Shown: positions 53,711 through 63,212, counted from the first letter of the stretch. The stretch is 64,000 bases of DNA from Planococcus maritimus (GCF_001592825.1 NZ_LTZG01000021.1:293205-357204), one strand, 5' to 3'. Numbers and translations are program-made. The notes: generated by a model from the sequence alone, not told the origin.

Positions 53711-55131
53711 TGCTTTAATTCCCTTCTGAGCAATTTATTCGACGCATTTCGCGGCAGTTCATCTACTAGCTTGAACAGTTTCGGCACTTTATAGCCAGCC
53801 ATCTTGCCGCGGCAAAAATCCGAGAGTTCCTCTAGCATCTGCGGGTCTTCTAGGACGACAAACGCTGCCGGCACCTCGCCCCATTTGCTATCTGCCATCG
53901 CACAAACTCCGGCTTCGCGTACAGATGGATGCGCCATTAAAACGTTTTCGATTTCAGCCGGATAGACATTCTCACCGCCAGAAACCAGCATGTCCGAACG
54001 CCTGTCGACTACGTATAAAAATCCTTCTGCGTCCAAATAACCGATATCGCCCGTCGCGAGCCAGCCGTCTTGTTGGACAGTACGTTCTTTAAAACGTCCG
54101 ATGTATCCCGGGGTCACTTGTGGCCCTTTAATCAAAATTTCTCCCGCTTCCCCCGGATTCGCCCCATCGATTTTCACTTGATACAAAAACAAAGGTTTTC
54201 CAGCGGAACCGATTTTTGTTTTCGCATCAGCCGGCTGCAAGGTCGTCGTCTGTGACGATGTTTCCGTCATGCCGTAAGTTTGGAGCACTTGAATACCATG
54301 CGCTTCCGCCCGTTGCAAATAAGACACCGGCACTGGGCCACCACCCGCCAGAATTTGCTTGAAACGCGAAGATACCCGTAATTCGCGTTGCTCGATTTCC
54401 CGCAACACTTGGTCAAGCGTCACACCGACCATCGAACTATGCGTCACATGCCCCTTGCACAATTCCTCCGCACACGACGAAGCGTCGAACTTGTCGTAAA
54501 GCCGAACCCCCATGCCGTAGACGAGCGAGCGCATCAAAATCGAAAAGCCGCTAATGTGAAACAAGGGCACCGTACATAACCAAACGTCGTCAGGAGCAAT
54601 GCCTAAATTCAGTGCAGAAGACACCGCGCTCGAAAAATGGTTTTCAGCGGTTTGCCTAACCCCTTTTGGCTGCCCCGTCGTTCCTGATGTATACATGATC
54701 GAAATGGTTCTGTCTTTCGCCCATTCCGCTATTAAGTTAAACTCAGCAGGTTGTGTTTGTTTTAATTGCTCGAAAGAAACCGGCTTTGCCGCCGACACTT
54801 TTTCGATTAATTTTGCATCCACAAATACTCGGTCCACGCCCGCATCTTCGATTTGATAAGCCAGTTCCGCTGCGGCGAGCCGTTCATTGAGCATGACCAT
54901 TTCACAGCCAAGGTGTAAGCAGCCATACATGACAAAAACCGCTTCAGCATTCGATTTCGCCAACAAAGCCACTCGTGATTGTTCCGTGATGCCAAAATGC
55001 GCCAGTTTTCCGGCATAGTCAAGTGCGATAGCGTTTATTTCTGCGAATGTCCAGTTATCCTCACCAAATGATAAAGCCAGTTTATTGCCCGTCACATAAG
55101 CACGTTGAGTCAACCAATTCGGATAAGTCAT
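53701..55131 (-). CDS. menE: o-Succinylbenzoate--CoA ligase
   Basis: An ANL-superfamily adenylating enzyme of 476 aa that makes o-succinylbenzoyl-CoA. The P-loop is MYTSGTTGQPKGVRQ; also QTYGMTETSSQ, WLATGDIGYLDAEGFLYVVDRRSD and the C-terminal Lys in LPRNASNKLLRRELK. ATG 55131 has AAAGGA 8 nt upstream and the start MTYPNWLTQRA resembles the family; the open frame upstream runs through an intrinsic terminator and into menB. That terminator (55166-55194) separates menE from menB. Confidence 0.94.
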   Translation of the reverse strand: MTYPNWLTQRAYVTGNKLALSFGEDNWTFAEINAIALDYAGKLAHFGITEQSRVALLAKSNAEAVFVMYGCLHLGCEMVMLNERLAAAELAYQIEDAGVDRVFVDAKLIEKVSAAKPVSFEQLKQTQPAEFNLIAEWAKDRTISIMYTSGTTGQPKGVRQTAENHFSSAVSSALNLGIAPDDVWLCTVPLFHISGFSILMRSLVYGMGVRLYDKFDASSCAEELCKGHVTHSSMVGVTLDQVLREIEQRELRVSSRFKQILAGGGPVPVSYLQRAEAHGIQVLQTYGMTETSSQTTTLQPADAKTKIGSAGKPLFLYQVKIDGANPGEAGEILIKGPQVTPGYIGRFKERTVQQDGWLATGDIGYLDAEGFLYVVDRRSDMLVSGGENVYPAEIENVLMAHPSVREAGVCAMADSKWGEVPAAFVVLEDPQMLEELSDFCRGKMAGYKVPKLFKLVDELPRNASNKLLRRELKQWL

Positions 55132-55165
55132 CTTCAAAATCCTTTCTTTTATAGCCGATTGATTG

Positions 55166-55194
55166 AAAAAAAGCTGCCTCCGAAGAAGACAGCT
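55166..55194 (-). terminator. Terminator inside the men operon (menB/menE)
   Basis: On the minus strand AGCTGTCTTC-TTC-GGAGGCAGCT (10 bp with two G-U) is followed by seven T. It lies 16 nt past the menB stop and 35 nt before the menE start, so it should reduce menEC transcription. Confidence 0.75.
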
Positions 55195-55210
55195 CAATTC
55201 ATTCATATAA

Positions 55211-56032
55211 TCAAGGGAAACGTGGGAATTGACCAAAGTCCGGTTTGCGTTTTTCTTTGAACGCATCGCGGCCTTCTTTTGCTTCATCCGTAGTGTAGTA
55301 AAGCAATGTTGCATCGCCAGCCATTTGCTGAAGACCAGCAAGGCCATCCGTGTCCGCATTCATCGCTGCTTTGACGAAGCGCAATGCAGTCGGGCTCATT
55401 TCGAGCATTTCCTCACACCATTTCACTGTCTCGTCTTCCAATTGCTCGTAAGGTACGACTGTGTTGACAAGGCCCATATCAAGCGCTTCCTGTGCATCGT
55501 ACTGACGGCACAAATACCAGATTTCGCGTGCTTTCTTGTGGCCGATGATGCGTGCCAAATAGCCGGAACCATAGCCTGCATCAAATGAACCGACACGCGG
55601 CCCTGTTTGGCCGAAGCGTGCGTTATCCGCTGCAATCGTCAAATCGCAAACGACGTGAAGTACGTGTCCGCCGCCGATTGCAAATCCAGCGACCATCGCG
55701 ACAACTGGTTTTGGAATGACGCGGATTAAGCGCTGCAAGTCCAGGACGTTAAGGCGCGGAATTTCATCTTCCCCAACGTAGCCGCCATGTCCGCGGACAG
55801 ATTGGTCTCCGCCTGAACAGAATGCTTTTTCGCCTTCACCTGTCAAGACGATGACGCCGACGTCCGAATTGTCGCGCGCGCGTGAAAACGCATCGATCAA
55901 TTCGTGAACCGTTTTCGGACGAAAAGCATTGCGCACTTCCGGACGGTTAATGGTGATTTTCGCAATCCCATTATATGTTTCGTATTTAATGTCTTCATAT
56001 GTAAGTTCTGTAACCCATTGACGTGTTGACAT
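55211..56032 (-). CDS. menB: 1,4-Dihydroxy-2-naphthoyl-CoA synthase
   Basis: A crotonase-fold enzyme of 273 aa closing the naphthoate ring in menaquinone synthesis. [54 protein letters not shown] (oxyanion hole) and [14 protein letters not shown] are diagnostic for MenB. It starts 11 nt after menH stops on the minus strand, with GAGGAC upstream of the ATG. Confidence 0.96.
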   Translation of the reverse strand: MSTRQWVTELTYEDIKYETYNGIAKITINRPEVRNAFRPKTVHELIDAFSRARDNSDVGVIVLTGEGEKAFCSGGDQSVRGHGGYVGEDEIPRLNVLDLQRLIRVIPKPVVAMVAGFAIGGGHVLHVVCDLTIAADNARFGQTGPRVGSFDAGYGSGYLARIIGHKKAREIWYLCRQYDAQEALDMGLVNTVVPYEQLEDETVKWCEEMLEMSPTALRFVKAAMNADTDGLAGLQQMAGDATLLYYTTDEAKEGRDAFKEKRKPDFGQFPRFP

Positions 56033-56043
56033 TCTAGTCCTCC

Positions 56044-56856
56044 TCAGTAATTCTGATTTAATCGTTCCATAACCATTGTAGCAAATTCAGCCGGTTTTTC
56101 CACATGAATCGCATGTCCCGCTGAAATGATACGGTGTTCCGCATTCGGTAATAATTGCTGCATCCTCTGGGCAATGGCGCAAAACTTCGAATCCAGTTCC
56201 CCGGTCAACAGCAACACCGGTACGTTTAGATCTTGCAAGCAATCCCAGTAAGAACGCTGTGAACCTGTGCCCATGCCAAGCAAACTATTCGCCAACCCTT
56301 GTGCAGATTGCGCCAGCCGCTCTTGCCTTATTTGTTGTTGCACGCTTTTGGGCAAGGATGTCTGGCTATCAAACAATGGAATATTTTCCCATTTGGCAAC
56401 GAAAGGCTCAATACCAAATCTCAAAATTTCTTGTGCCGATCGGGCATCCACTTCTTGTCGCTGTAGTCTGTCGGCTTCTAGCATCAATCCGGGTGACGCA
56501 CTTTCTAAAATAAGCTTATTGACCCTATCTGGATATTCATAAGCATACGCAAGTGCCGTGCGCCCGCCCATCGAATAGCCGAGCAAGCTGAATTGACTTA
56601 ACTTTAATTCCCGGAAAATGCTCTCCAGATCCTCTAACTGTCGTTCCATCGCGTATCGCTTTGCATCTCTCGGGCTGTCCGTCTTGCCATGGCCAATCAG
56701 GTCGATTGCCACTACCCGGAAATCCTGCCAATATTCGATTACAGGATGCCACGTAGCTGTGCTGCCTGTAAAGCCATGGAGTAAGACGAGAACAGGGCGT
56801 TTCTCGTCCCCGGTTACCTCAATATGATAGCGAACTCCATTTGCCATCAATTCCAT
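56044..56856 (-). CDS. menH: SHCHC synthase MenH
   Basis: An alpha/beta hydrolase of 270 aa that eliminates pyruvate from SEPHCHC in menaquinone synthesis. [15 protein letters not shown], the nucleophile Ser in [15 protein letters not shown], the acid in [14 protein letters not shown] and the His in [14 protein letters not shown] are all present. The ATG at 56856 overlaps the menD stop by 10 nt; an ATG three codons on is also possible. Confidence 0.94.
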   Translation of the reverse strand: MELMANGVRYHIEVTGDEKRPVLVLLHGFTGSTATWHPVIEYWQDFRVVAIDLIGHGKTDSPRDAKRYAMERQLEDLESIFRELKLSQFSLLGYSMGGRTALAYAYEYPDRVNKLILESASPGLMLEADRLQRQEVDARSAQEILRFGIEPFVAKWENIPLFDSQTSLPKSVQQQIRQERLAQSAQGLANSLLGMGTGSQRSYWDCLQDLNVPVLLLTGELDSKFCAIAQRMQQLLPNAEHRIISAGHAIHVEKPAEFATMVMERLNQNY

Positions 56857-58550
56857 GCGTCTAGACCCTCACCCAGCCGGCTCCAGAATTTTCGGTGAAT
56901 CGTTACATTATTGGCACGGTCCGTCGCCACTTCTATAATGCGCACCGGTTTTTCTTTCGGTGTTCGAAGGGCCGCTTGCAATTGTGCGACCGTCTCCGCA
57001 GAGAAATACTCCGCACCGTACATGTCAGCGGCCGCTTTGAATTGAATCCCGGTCGGGGTACCGAAAAGTTCCTCATAATAACGCTTTTCTTTCGACTGCG
57101 GCAAATAAGAGAAGATCCCACCGCCGTCATTATTCATCACAACAATCGTCATATCCGCATGCTGCAGTTTCGAAGCGATCAAGCCGTTTAAATCATGCAG
57201 CAAGGCCAAATCCCCGATCAATAGATACCCAGGCCGTTTGTTTGCTGCCTGGATCCCGAAAGCTGTCGATACCACCCCATCAATGCCATTAGCGCCGCGG
57301 TTGGCAAAAATTCGCACGTCCCGCTGCGTCGTTTGGAAATACGTATCGGCATCCCGGATTGGCATACTGCTGCTGACGGTCAAATCGCAATCGTTCAGCT
57401 CATCGAAAAAGGCTTTTGCTAACACCCCTTCGTCCAATTCTTCCTGACAATGAGTCTCCATTGTCTCCTGCACCAATTTTTGTGCTGTTATCCAAAGATT
57501 CAAGTACGGATGAGAAGATTTCGCGTTCAATTTCAACTGCCACAAGGCAGAAAAATGCTGCTGGATATGATGCGTAGCTGCTGATTGTGGATCTCTCAGC
57601 ATCGGACTTTCATCCAACACGACATAACGCGCTGGCTTGGCTTTCCTCAAGAATAAGCTGAGCGGCTTAGACACAGGCTGAGGCCCGATTCTTACTACGG
57701 CATCCGGCGCTACACGATCAGCGAATTCAGCATTTTTCAGCAACGCATCATAGGAATCGATAATGAGCTCATGAAGATCCGCTGGCACATTTGCCCGTAA
57801 ATTCGACAACGGATCGGCAAGCACCGGCCAGCCGAGACGGCGGATAAATTCCCATTGCTCAACTGGTATCTCACCGGTGTTCTCTCCTGCAATTAGCAGA
57901 CCGCGAGACTGCGTGAACACTTCTGTTAAGAAATCAGCTGCTTTATCAGTTAACCGCTCGCCGCTTTCGAAACGATATAATTCAGTGCCACTTACATAAG
58001 CTTGATCGAAATCAATGCTAAGCGGTTCCCGGAATGGCACATTCAGATGGACCGGGCCCTTAGGCGCTGTTTTAGCTAAGGTGGCGGCACGCCCCAAATG
58101 GCGTTTCAACGAATCCAGATGATTGCCTTGCTCTGGCAGTGCCAGATCGACTGACCACTTAACATGAGATCCGAATAAGTTGATTTGATTAATTGCTTGC
58201 GGGGCCCCAACTTCGCGCAGTTCATGCGGACGGTCTGCCGTGACGACAATAAGAGGCACACGCGCATAATAGGCTTCTACGATGGCCGGAAAATAATTGG
58301 CTGCTGCAGTGCCTGATGTACAAAGCAAAACGACCGGGGCGTTTGACGCTTTCGCCAAACCGAGCGCGTAAAAGCCGGCTGAGCGTTCATCTATTTGGCG
58401 ATAGGTCTCTATCCCTTCCTGCTTCATGAATGCATAAGCAAGAGGGGTTGAACGCGAACCCGGGCTGATAACCGCTTTTTTCACCCCCGCATGGAGCAAG
58501 GAATGTGTAAAAGCCGATACGTATTCAGTTAAAAACTCACGATTCGTCAT
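56847..58550 (-). CDS. menD: SEPHCHC synthase MenD
   Basis: A ThDP-dependent enzyme of 567 aa joining 2-oxoglutarate and isochorismate. VSPGSRSTPLAYAF, ERSAGFYALGLAKAS (catalytic Glu), SGTAAANYFPAIVEAYY and the ThDP motif GDLALLHDLNGL...NNDGGGIFSYLPQ are present. ATG 58550 has GGGAGG 8 nt upstream and overlaps the menF end by 14 nt; the longer frame would start inside menF without a ribosome site. Confidence 0.95.
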   Translation of the reverse strand: MTNREFLTEYVSAFTHSLLHAGVKKAVISPGSRSTPLAYAFMKQEGIETYRQIDERSAGFYALGLAKASNAPVVLLCTSGTAAANYFPAIVEAYYARVPLIVVTADRPHELREVGAPQAINQINLFGSHVKWSVDLALPEQGNHLDSLKRHLGRAATLAKTAPKGPVHLNVPFREPLSIDFDQAYVSGTELYRFESGERLTDKAADFLTEVFTQSRGLLIAGENTGEIPVEQWEFIRRLGWPVLADPLSNLRANVPADLHELIIDSYDALLKNAEFADRVAPDAVVRIGPQPVSKPLSLFLRKAKPARYVVLDESPMLRDPQSAATHHIQQHFSALWQLKLNAKSSHPYLNLWITAQKLVQETMETHCQEELDEGVLAKAFFDELNDCDLTVSSSMPIRDADTYFQTTQRDVRIFANRGANGIDGVVSTAFGIQAANKRPGYLLIGDLALLHDLNGLIASKLQHADMTIVVMNNDGGGIFSYLPQSKEKRYYEELFGTPTGIQFKAAADMYGAEYFSAETVAQLQAALRTPKEKPVRIIEVATDRANNVTIHRKFWSRLGEGLDAWN

Positions 58551-59928
58551 GTAGATTTCCTCCCAGTACACGAAGCATCGGGCGGAACTTCACCCATGTC
58601 TCATCGTATTCTGCTTGTGGCGTAGAATCTGCCACAATGCCGCCGCCTGCGAATAAATAAGCTTTATCCCCATCCAGTAACGCCGAGCGAATCGCTACAG
58701 CAAATTCACCGTCGCCTTTCGCATCGATCCAACCGATCGGTGCAGCATAATAGCCTCTATTCAAAGGTTCATAAGAACGGATCAAACTGAGCGCCTGCTG
58801 TTTCGGTTCGCCGCCTAGTGCTGGCGTTGGATGGAGTGCTTCGACAAGGTCCAGTAGCGAGCTGCCATTTTTGAGTTCCCCTTCCACTGGGGTATATAAA
58901 TGTTGAATATCTCGGATTTTCATCAGTTTCGGATGCTGCGGAATCCGTGGATCTATACAATGTTCCTTAAATACATCTCCAATCATTTGAACCACATATT
59001 GGTGTTCAGAACGATTTTTGGAATCACCGAGCAAAGCTTTTCCTAATGCTTCGTCTTGTTCTACGGATTGGCCACGAGGTGTAGAGCCTGCCAAGCACGT
59101 AGACAATGCTTTTTGCTGCTCTACTTTAACAAGGCGCTCTGGCGTTGCGCCAAAGAAAAATTGCTCTCCTGCTTCCAAGCCGAACAAAAAGCTTTCAGGC
59201 TGCTCATTCGCCGCCTGATATAGAGCCGATGCCGGGGATAGAGCTTCATCAAAACGAAGACCCAGCGCCCTTGCAATCACAACTTTATCCACTTCGCCTG
59301 AACGAATCACTTGAGTGACCTGTTCAATAGAACGCATATACTCCTCTTTTTTTAATTCTTTCTTTTCGGCGACACGGGGCTTTTGATACGCTTTGGGCTC
59401 GGATACTTGCGCTGCGTGAATCAGCCGGTCACGTTCTTTCCGAAGTGCTTCAAAATCTGCAAAACTATTTGGTGCCTTCGTGATCAGGTGGACACTAACA
59501 TAAGCCTGCTCGCCTTTAATAATCAGCTGAAAAGTCGGGACGGCAAAATAAGCCTGAGGGAAATTTCTCCACTCGCTCGGCTGGTCATTTAAAGGATCAA
59601 ATGAAAAGCCACCAAATAACACTGGCTGAACGGCTGTCTCTTCATTCACCAATTGGGCACTCAATGCTTTCCAATCTTTTTGTATGTTGTTAAACCGCCC
59701 CTTATAATCATCTGCTGTGAGAACATAGGCATGCCCTAGGCCAACTAGCGTAAAGGACTTCTCCCGATTCTGCCAGAACATCCGCTTGCCTTTATATTCC
59801 TCTTGCCCTGCCTCGAAAAATGCCAAGGCAGACATCGTTGATACTTCAATGGTTTCTGTATAAAAGCGATACTCGCTAAAGCGGTTCGCTTCCATCTGTT
59901 CAGTTGATGAATACGATTGTGAATTCAC
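58537..59928 (-). CDS. menF: Menaquinone-specific isochorismate synthase
   Basis: A chorismate-utilising enzyme of 463 aa making isochorismate. The C-terminal chorismate-binding domain has KVVIARALGLRFDEALSP, FFFGATPERLVKVE, CLAGSTPRG, HPTPALGGEPKQQAL and FAGGGIVADSTPQAEYDET. The start is GTG at 59928 with CGGAGG 7 nt upstream. First gene of menFDHBEC. The promoter was not resolved; a TATGAT (59995-59990) with TTGTGC 19 nt upstream is a poor candidate. Confidence 0.95.
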   Translation of the reverse strand: MNSQSYSSTEQMEANRFSEYRFYTETIEVSTMSALAFFEAGQEEYKGKRMFWQNREKSFTLVGLGHAYVLTADDYKGRFNNIQKDWKALSAQLVNEETAVQPVLFGGFSFDPLNDQPSEWRNFPQAYFAVPTFQLIIKGEQAYVSVHLITKAPNSFADFEALRKERDRLIHAAQVSEPKAYQKPRVAEKKELKKEEYMRSIEQVTQVIRSGEVDKVVIARALGLRFDEALSPASALYQAANEQPESFLFGLEAGEQFFFGATPERLVKVEQQKALSTCLAGSTPRGQSVEQDEALGKALLGDSKNRSEHQYVVQMIGDVFKEHCIDPRIPQHPKLMKIRDIQHLYTPVEGELKNGSSLLDLVEALHPTPALGGEPKQQALSLIRSYEPLNRGYYAAPIGWIDAKGDGEFAVAIRSALLDGDKAYLFAGGGIVADSTPQAEYDETWVKFRPMLRVLGGNLHDES

Positions 59929-60089
59929 CGGATTACCTCCGTTTACTGCAGCATTAACTGACTGCGATACATTTTAATCTCTACTTTCTATCATACCCCT
60001 TTCTCTGGAATTCAGCACAACATATGCTGTAAATCTCTGCGTTTTGCAGTACAATATAGGTTGGAAAGAAATGAATAGGAGAGATAGAA

Positions 60090-61004
60090 ATGACACATTC
60101 GATACAAGCTGATAGCGGCTGGCGTGTCTGGTGGCAACTTACCCGCCCCCATACCTTGACCGCATCATTTGCCCCTGTATTCCTGGGAACAATGATCGCC
60201 ATCCACTACACCGCTTTAAATTGGGCGCTATTCGCAGCCATGTTAATAGCAAGCCTGCTGATTCAAGCAGCAACCAATATGTTCAATGAATACTACGATT
60301 TTGCACGCGGTCTCGACAATGAAGAATCCATCGGCATAGGTGGAGCCATTGTGCGTAACGGCGTTTCACCGAAAACCGTTTTAGCATTGGCATTCCTACT
60401 CTATGCGATCTCTGCGATACTCGGGCTTTATATTGCAGCTTCTACTAGCTGGTGGTTATTGGCAGTCGGTGGCATCGGCATGCTAGTCGGCTACTTTTAC
60501 ACAGGAGGTCCTTATCCAATCGCTTACACGCCACTTGGCGAATTGTTCTCAGGACTGTTTATGGGCTTCCTGATTGTCATCGTTGCTTTTTATATCCAGA
60601 CAGAAACAATCACCTCGACTGCTGTGATGCTCGCGATCCCTAGCACATTGCTTGTAGCGGCCATTATGATGTCCAATAATATTCGAGACATAGTTGGGGA
60701 TGAAAAAAGCGGCCGGCGTACTTTAGCCATTCTGGCCGGCAGACCAGCTGCCGTCACCATCTTCATGTGGTTCTTTATTTTGTCCTATGCCTGGATTATT
60801 TTATTAGTAGTGCTCGGCATTATCACTCCATGGGCATTATTAGTACTGCTTAGTGTAGTTAAGCCCGTAAAGGTAATCAAAACATTCAAACGCCACACTG
60901 AACCTTTGAAAGTAATGCCAGCTATGAAAGATACAGGAATCACGAATACTTTATTTGACTTCCTACTAGCAATTGGTTTACTAGTAGATTACTTTTTGTC
61001 TTAA
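60090..61004 (+). CDS. menA: 1,4-Dihydroxy-2-naphthoate polyprenyltransferase
   Basis: A UbiA-family membrane enzyme of 304 aa with about eight hydrophobic segments, attaching the prenyl chain to DHNA. Both Asp-rich metal sites are seen: NMFNEYYDFARGLDNEES and NNIRDIVGDEKSGRRTLA. It faces away from menF across about 160 bp, so the complete pathway from chorismate to demethylmenaquinone is covered here except for MenI. Staphylococci show the same menA/menF arrangement; in B. subtilis menA is elsewhere. Confidence 0.95.
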   Translation: MTHSIQADSGWRVWWQLTRPHTLTASFAPVFLGTMIAIHYTALNWALFAAMLIASLLIQAATNMFNEYYDFARGLDNEESIGIGGAIVRNGVSPKTVLALAFLLYAISAILGLYIAASTSWWLLAVGGIGMLVGYFYTGGPYPIAYTPLGELFSGLFMGFLIVIVAFYIQTETITSTAVMLAIPSTLLVAAIMMSNNIRDIVGDEKSGRRTLAILAGRPAAVTIFMWFFILSYAWIILLVVLGIITPWALLVLLSVVKPVKVIKTFKRHTEPLKVMPAMKDTGITNTLFDFLLAIGLLVDYFLS

Positions 61005-61011
61005 TATCCTA

Positions 61012-61042
61012 GAGCTGATGGCAATTTGCCACCAGCTTTTTG
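61012..61042 (+). terminator. Terminator after menA
   Basis: AGCTGATGGCAA-TT-TGCCACCAGCTTTTT; a stem with one mismatch, eight bases past the stop. Confidence 0.82.
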
Positions 61043-61143
61043 TTATTGAGTTAGATAACGAAAGCCCTCTTAACTAAATAAGAATGGTGAAAATTCATTA
61101 ACTGCGATATATTGAATATAACATATAGAAAAGGTGGAGTTTT

Positions 61144-62124
61144 ATGAAACCGATTATATTTGGTCTTGCCGGCGCAATGTTTTTTGCAGTCACTTTTATC
61201 GTCAATTCCTTAATGGAAGTGCAAGGAGGCCATTGGATATGGAGCGCTTCACTCCGCTACCTGTTTATGATCCCATTCCTTTTGTTGATCGTAATAATCA
61301 GGGGGAACTTATATCCGCTCTTCAAAGAAATGAAGAAGCACAAAATTAAATGGATAGTGTGGAGTTTTGTAGGCTTTGGTCTTTTTTATGCCCCTTTATG
61401 CTTTGCAGCAGCCCATTCACCAGGTTGGTTAATTGCTGGAACGTGGCAATTTACTATCATTGCTGGAACCTTAATGGCTCCACTTTTTTTCGTTAGAGTT
61501 CCTATAGCTGGTCAAATTTTAATGCACAGACAACGTATACCTATTAAAGGATTACTCTTCTCTACAATTATCTTAGCTGGCATAGCTCTCATTCAACTTG
61601 ACCACCTAGCCAATGTTTCGATTTCAAGCTTATTGTTGGGATTGATACCTGTTTTAATCGCAGCTTTTGCTTATCCACTTGGAAATCGAAAAATGATGGA
61701 GGTATGCGAAGGTAAACTCGACGCATATCAACGTGTACTTGGAATGACGATAGCCAGTTTACCTCTATGGTTAGTTCTTTCTATTTATGGGGTCTTGACA
61801 ACTGGATTACCCTCTAATTCTCAGACTTATCAATCGTTGATAGTTGCGATTAGTTCAGGAGTCATTGCGACTGTACTCTTTTTTATGGCGACCGACATGG
61901 TTAGAACTAGCATGCCGAAGCTTGCAGCAGTAGAAGCTACACAATCAATGGAAGTCATATTTGCACTGATAGGTGAATTTTTACTTTTAGGCATTGCTTT
62001 CCCTTCCCCAATCGCATTTGCGGGGCTAATTTTGGTAATACTAGGAATGGTCATTCACAGTTTCGCTTCAAGCCAGGAACAAAAATTAGAAAAAGAAAAA
62101 AGCGCCATGCATATAAATGCATGA
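61144..62124 (+). CDS. DMT-superfamily multidrug-efflux-like transporter
   Basis: A 326-aa membrane protein with about ten hydrophobic segments in two repeats, of the EamA/EmrE-like multidrug resistance efflux family (MKPIIFGLAGAMFFAVTFIV; AGTWQFTIIAGTLMAPLFF; AVEATQSMEVIFALIGEFLLL). Substrate unknown. AAAGGTGGAG precedes the ATG. The gene is AT-richer than its neighbours: two sampled lines (61501-61620) hold 46 G+C in 120, against 32 in 60 for a sampled menF line. It lies at the end of a tRNA operon, a common insertion place, so recent acquisition is possible. Confidence 0.88.
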   Translation: MKPIIFGLAGAMFFAVTFIVNSLMEVQGGHWIWSASLRYLFMIPFLLLIVIIRGNLYPLFKEMKKHKIKWIVWSFVGFGLFYAPLCFAAAHSPGWLIAGTWQFTIIAGTLMAPLFFVRVPIAGQILMHRQRIPIKGLLFSTIILAGIALIQLDHLANVSISSLLLGLIPVLIAAFAYPLGNRKMMEVCEGKLDAYQRVLGMTIASLPLWLVLSIYGVLTTGLPSNSQTYQSLIVAISSGVIATVLFFMATDMVRTSMPKLAAVEATQSMEVIFALIGEFLLLGIAFPSPIAFAGLILVILGMVIHSFASSQEQKLEKEKSAMHINA

Positions 62125-62132
62125 CGCTTTTT
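62096..62132. terminator. Bidirectional terminator DMT gene / tRNA operon
   Basis: AAAAAGCGCCATGCAT-ATAA-ATGCATGACGCTTTTT with one mismatch. It ends the transporter gene and, on the other strand, the tRNA operon after tRNA-Glu. Confidence 0.85.
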
Positions 62133-62136
62133 ATAA

Positions 62137-62208
62137 TGACCCCTACGGGATTCGAACCCGTGTTACCGCCGTGAAAGGGCGGTGTCTTAACCGCTTGACC
62201 AAGGGGCC
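62137..62208 (-). tRNA. tRNA-Glu(TTC)
   Basis: Cloverleaf with anticodon loop CTTTCAC between CCGCC/GGCGG. Acceptor GGCCCCT/AGGGGTC. No CCA is encoded after the discriminator A. Last tRNA of the operon. Confidence 0.95.
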
Positions 62209-62212
62209 TTAC

Positions 62213-62304
62213 TGGCGGAGAAGGAGGGATTTGAACCCTCGCGCCGGTGTTACCGACCTACACCCTTAGCAGGGGCGCCTCTTCAGCCACTTGAGTACTT
62301 CCCC
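62213..62304 (-). tRNA. tRNA-Ser(GCT)
   Basis: Anticodon loop CTGCTAA on a CGCCC/GGGTG stem, with a long variable arm. CCA encoded. Confidence 0.95.
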
Positions 62305-62308
62305 AGTA

Positions 62309-62383
62309 TGGCTCCGAAGGTAGGACTCGAACCTACGACCATCGCATTAACAGTGCGGTGCTCTACCACTGAGCTACTTCGGA
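62309..62383 (-). tRNA. tRNA-Asn(GTT)
   Basis: Anticodon loop CTGTTAA. The outermost anticodon-stem pair (27-43) is a C-A mismatch, the rest is regular. CCA encoded. Confidence 0.94.
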
Positions 62384-62387
62384 ACAA

Positions 62388-62464
<77 letters not shown>

Positions 62465-62469
62465 ATTGT

Positions 62470-62543
62470 TGGAGCGGGTGAAGGGAATCGAACCCTCATC
62501 ATCAGCTTGGAAGGCTGAGGTTTTACCACTAAACTACACCCGC
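62470..62543 (-). tRNA. tRNA-Gly(TCC)
   Basis: Anticodon loop CTTCCAA between TCAGC/GCTGA; acceptor GCGGGTG/CACCCGC; CCA encoded. Confidence 0.96.
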
Positions 62544-62547
62544 AATA

Positions 62548-62623
62548 TGGTGGGTCAGGACGGAATCGAACCGCCGACACTTAGAGCTTCAATCTAATGC
62601 TCTACCGACTGAGCTACTGACCC
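62548..62623 (-). tRNA. tRNA-Phe(GAA)
   Basis: Anticodon loop TTGAAGC between TTAGA/TCTAA; acceptor GGGTCAG/CTGACCC; CCA encoded. Confidence 0.96.
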
Positions 62624-62642
62624 ACATATTTATTGATAAAAA

Positions 62643-62718
62643 TGGCGGTCCCGACCGGGATCGAACCGGCGATCTCCTGCGTGACAGGCAGGCATGTTAA
62701 CCGCTACACCACGGGACC
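62643..62718 (-). tRNA. tRNA-Asp(GTC)
   Basis: Anticodon loop CTGTCAC between CCTGC/GCAGG; acceptor GGTCCCG/CGGGACC; CCA encoded. Confidence 0.96.
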
Positions 62719-62720
62719 AT

Positions 62721-62798
<78 letters not shown>

Positions 62799-62842
62799 AT
62801 AATAATATTAATTGAAAATTGTCCACTCATTTTTTTAAAAGA

Positions 62843-62935
62843 TGGAGGAGGAAGAGGGATTCGAACCCCCGCGGGATTTGACTCCCCTGTCGGTTTTCAA
62901 GACCGATCCCTTCAGCCAAACTTGGGTATTCCTCC
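62843..62935 (-). tRNA. tRNA-Ser(TGA)
   Basis: Anticodon loop CTTGAAA between TCGGT/ACCGA, long variable arm, acceptor GGAGGAA/TTCCTCC; CCA encoded. Confidence 0.95.
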
Positions 62936-62950
62936 GTGATAAATATTGAA

Positions 62951-63027
62951 TGGTGGACCTTGCAGGACTCGAACCTGCGACCGGACGGTTATGAGCCGTC
63001 TGCTCTAACCAACTGAGCTAAAGGTCC
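62951..63027 (-). tRNA. tRNA-Ile2(CAT), probably lysidine-modified
   Basis: Anticodon CAT in loop CTCATAA between GACGG/CCGTC; acceptor GGACCTT/AAGGTCC; CCA encoded. Sequence and place in the order (between elongator Met and Ser-TGA, as in B. subtilis trnB) favour the TilS-modified AUA decoder rather than a second Met. An annotation tool may call it Met. Confidence 0.8.
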
Positions 63028-63035
63028 TAAAAAAG

Positions 63036-63109
63036 TGGCGGCAGAGGGGATCGAACCCCCGACCTTACGGGTATGAACCGTACGCTCTAGCCAGCTGAGC
63101 TACGCCGCC
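63036..63109 (-). tRNA. Elongator tRNA-Met(CAT)
   Basis: Anticodon loop TTCATAC between TACGG/CCGTA, close to B. subtilis elongator Met. Acceptor GGCGGCG/TGCCGCC. No CCA is encoded (discriminator A then CTT). Confidence 0.9.
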
Positions 63110-63130
63110 AGGATCTTTAAATTGTATAGT

Positions 63131-63206
63131 TGGTGGAGCCTAGCGGGATCGAACCGCTGACCTCCTGCGTGCAAGGCAGGCGCTCTCCCAGCTGAGCTAA
63201 GGCCCC
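63131..63206 (-). tRNA. tRNA-Ala(TGC)
   Basis: Anticodon loop CTTGCAC between CCTGC/GCAGG; acceptor GGGGCCT/AGGCTCC; CCA encoded. Confidence 0.96.
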
Positions 63207-63212
63207 ATAAAG

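Noticed and set aside
59990..60020. TTGTGC-N19-TATGAT and a GGGTAT read as promoter of menF
   Set aside because: Spacing of 19 is poor and no sigma-B -35 matches the GGGTAT, so no promoter is claimed.
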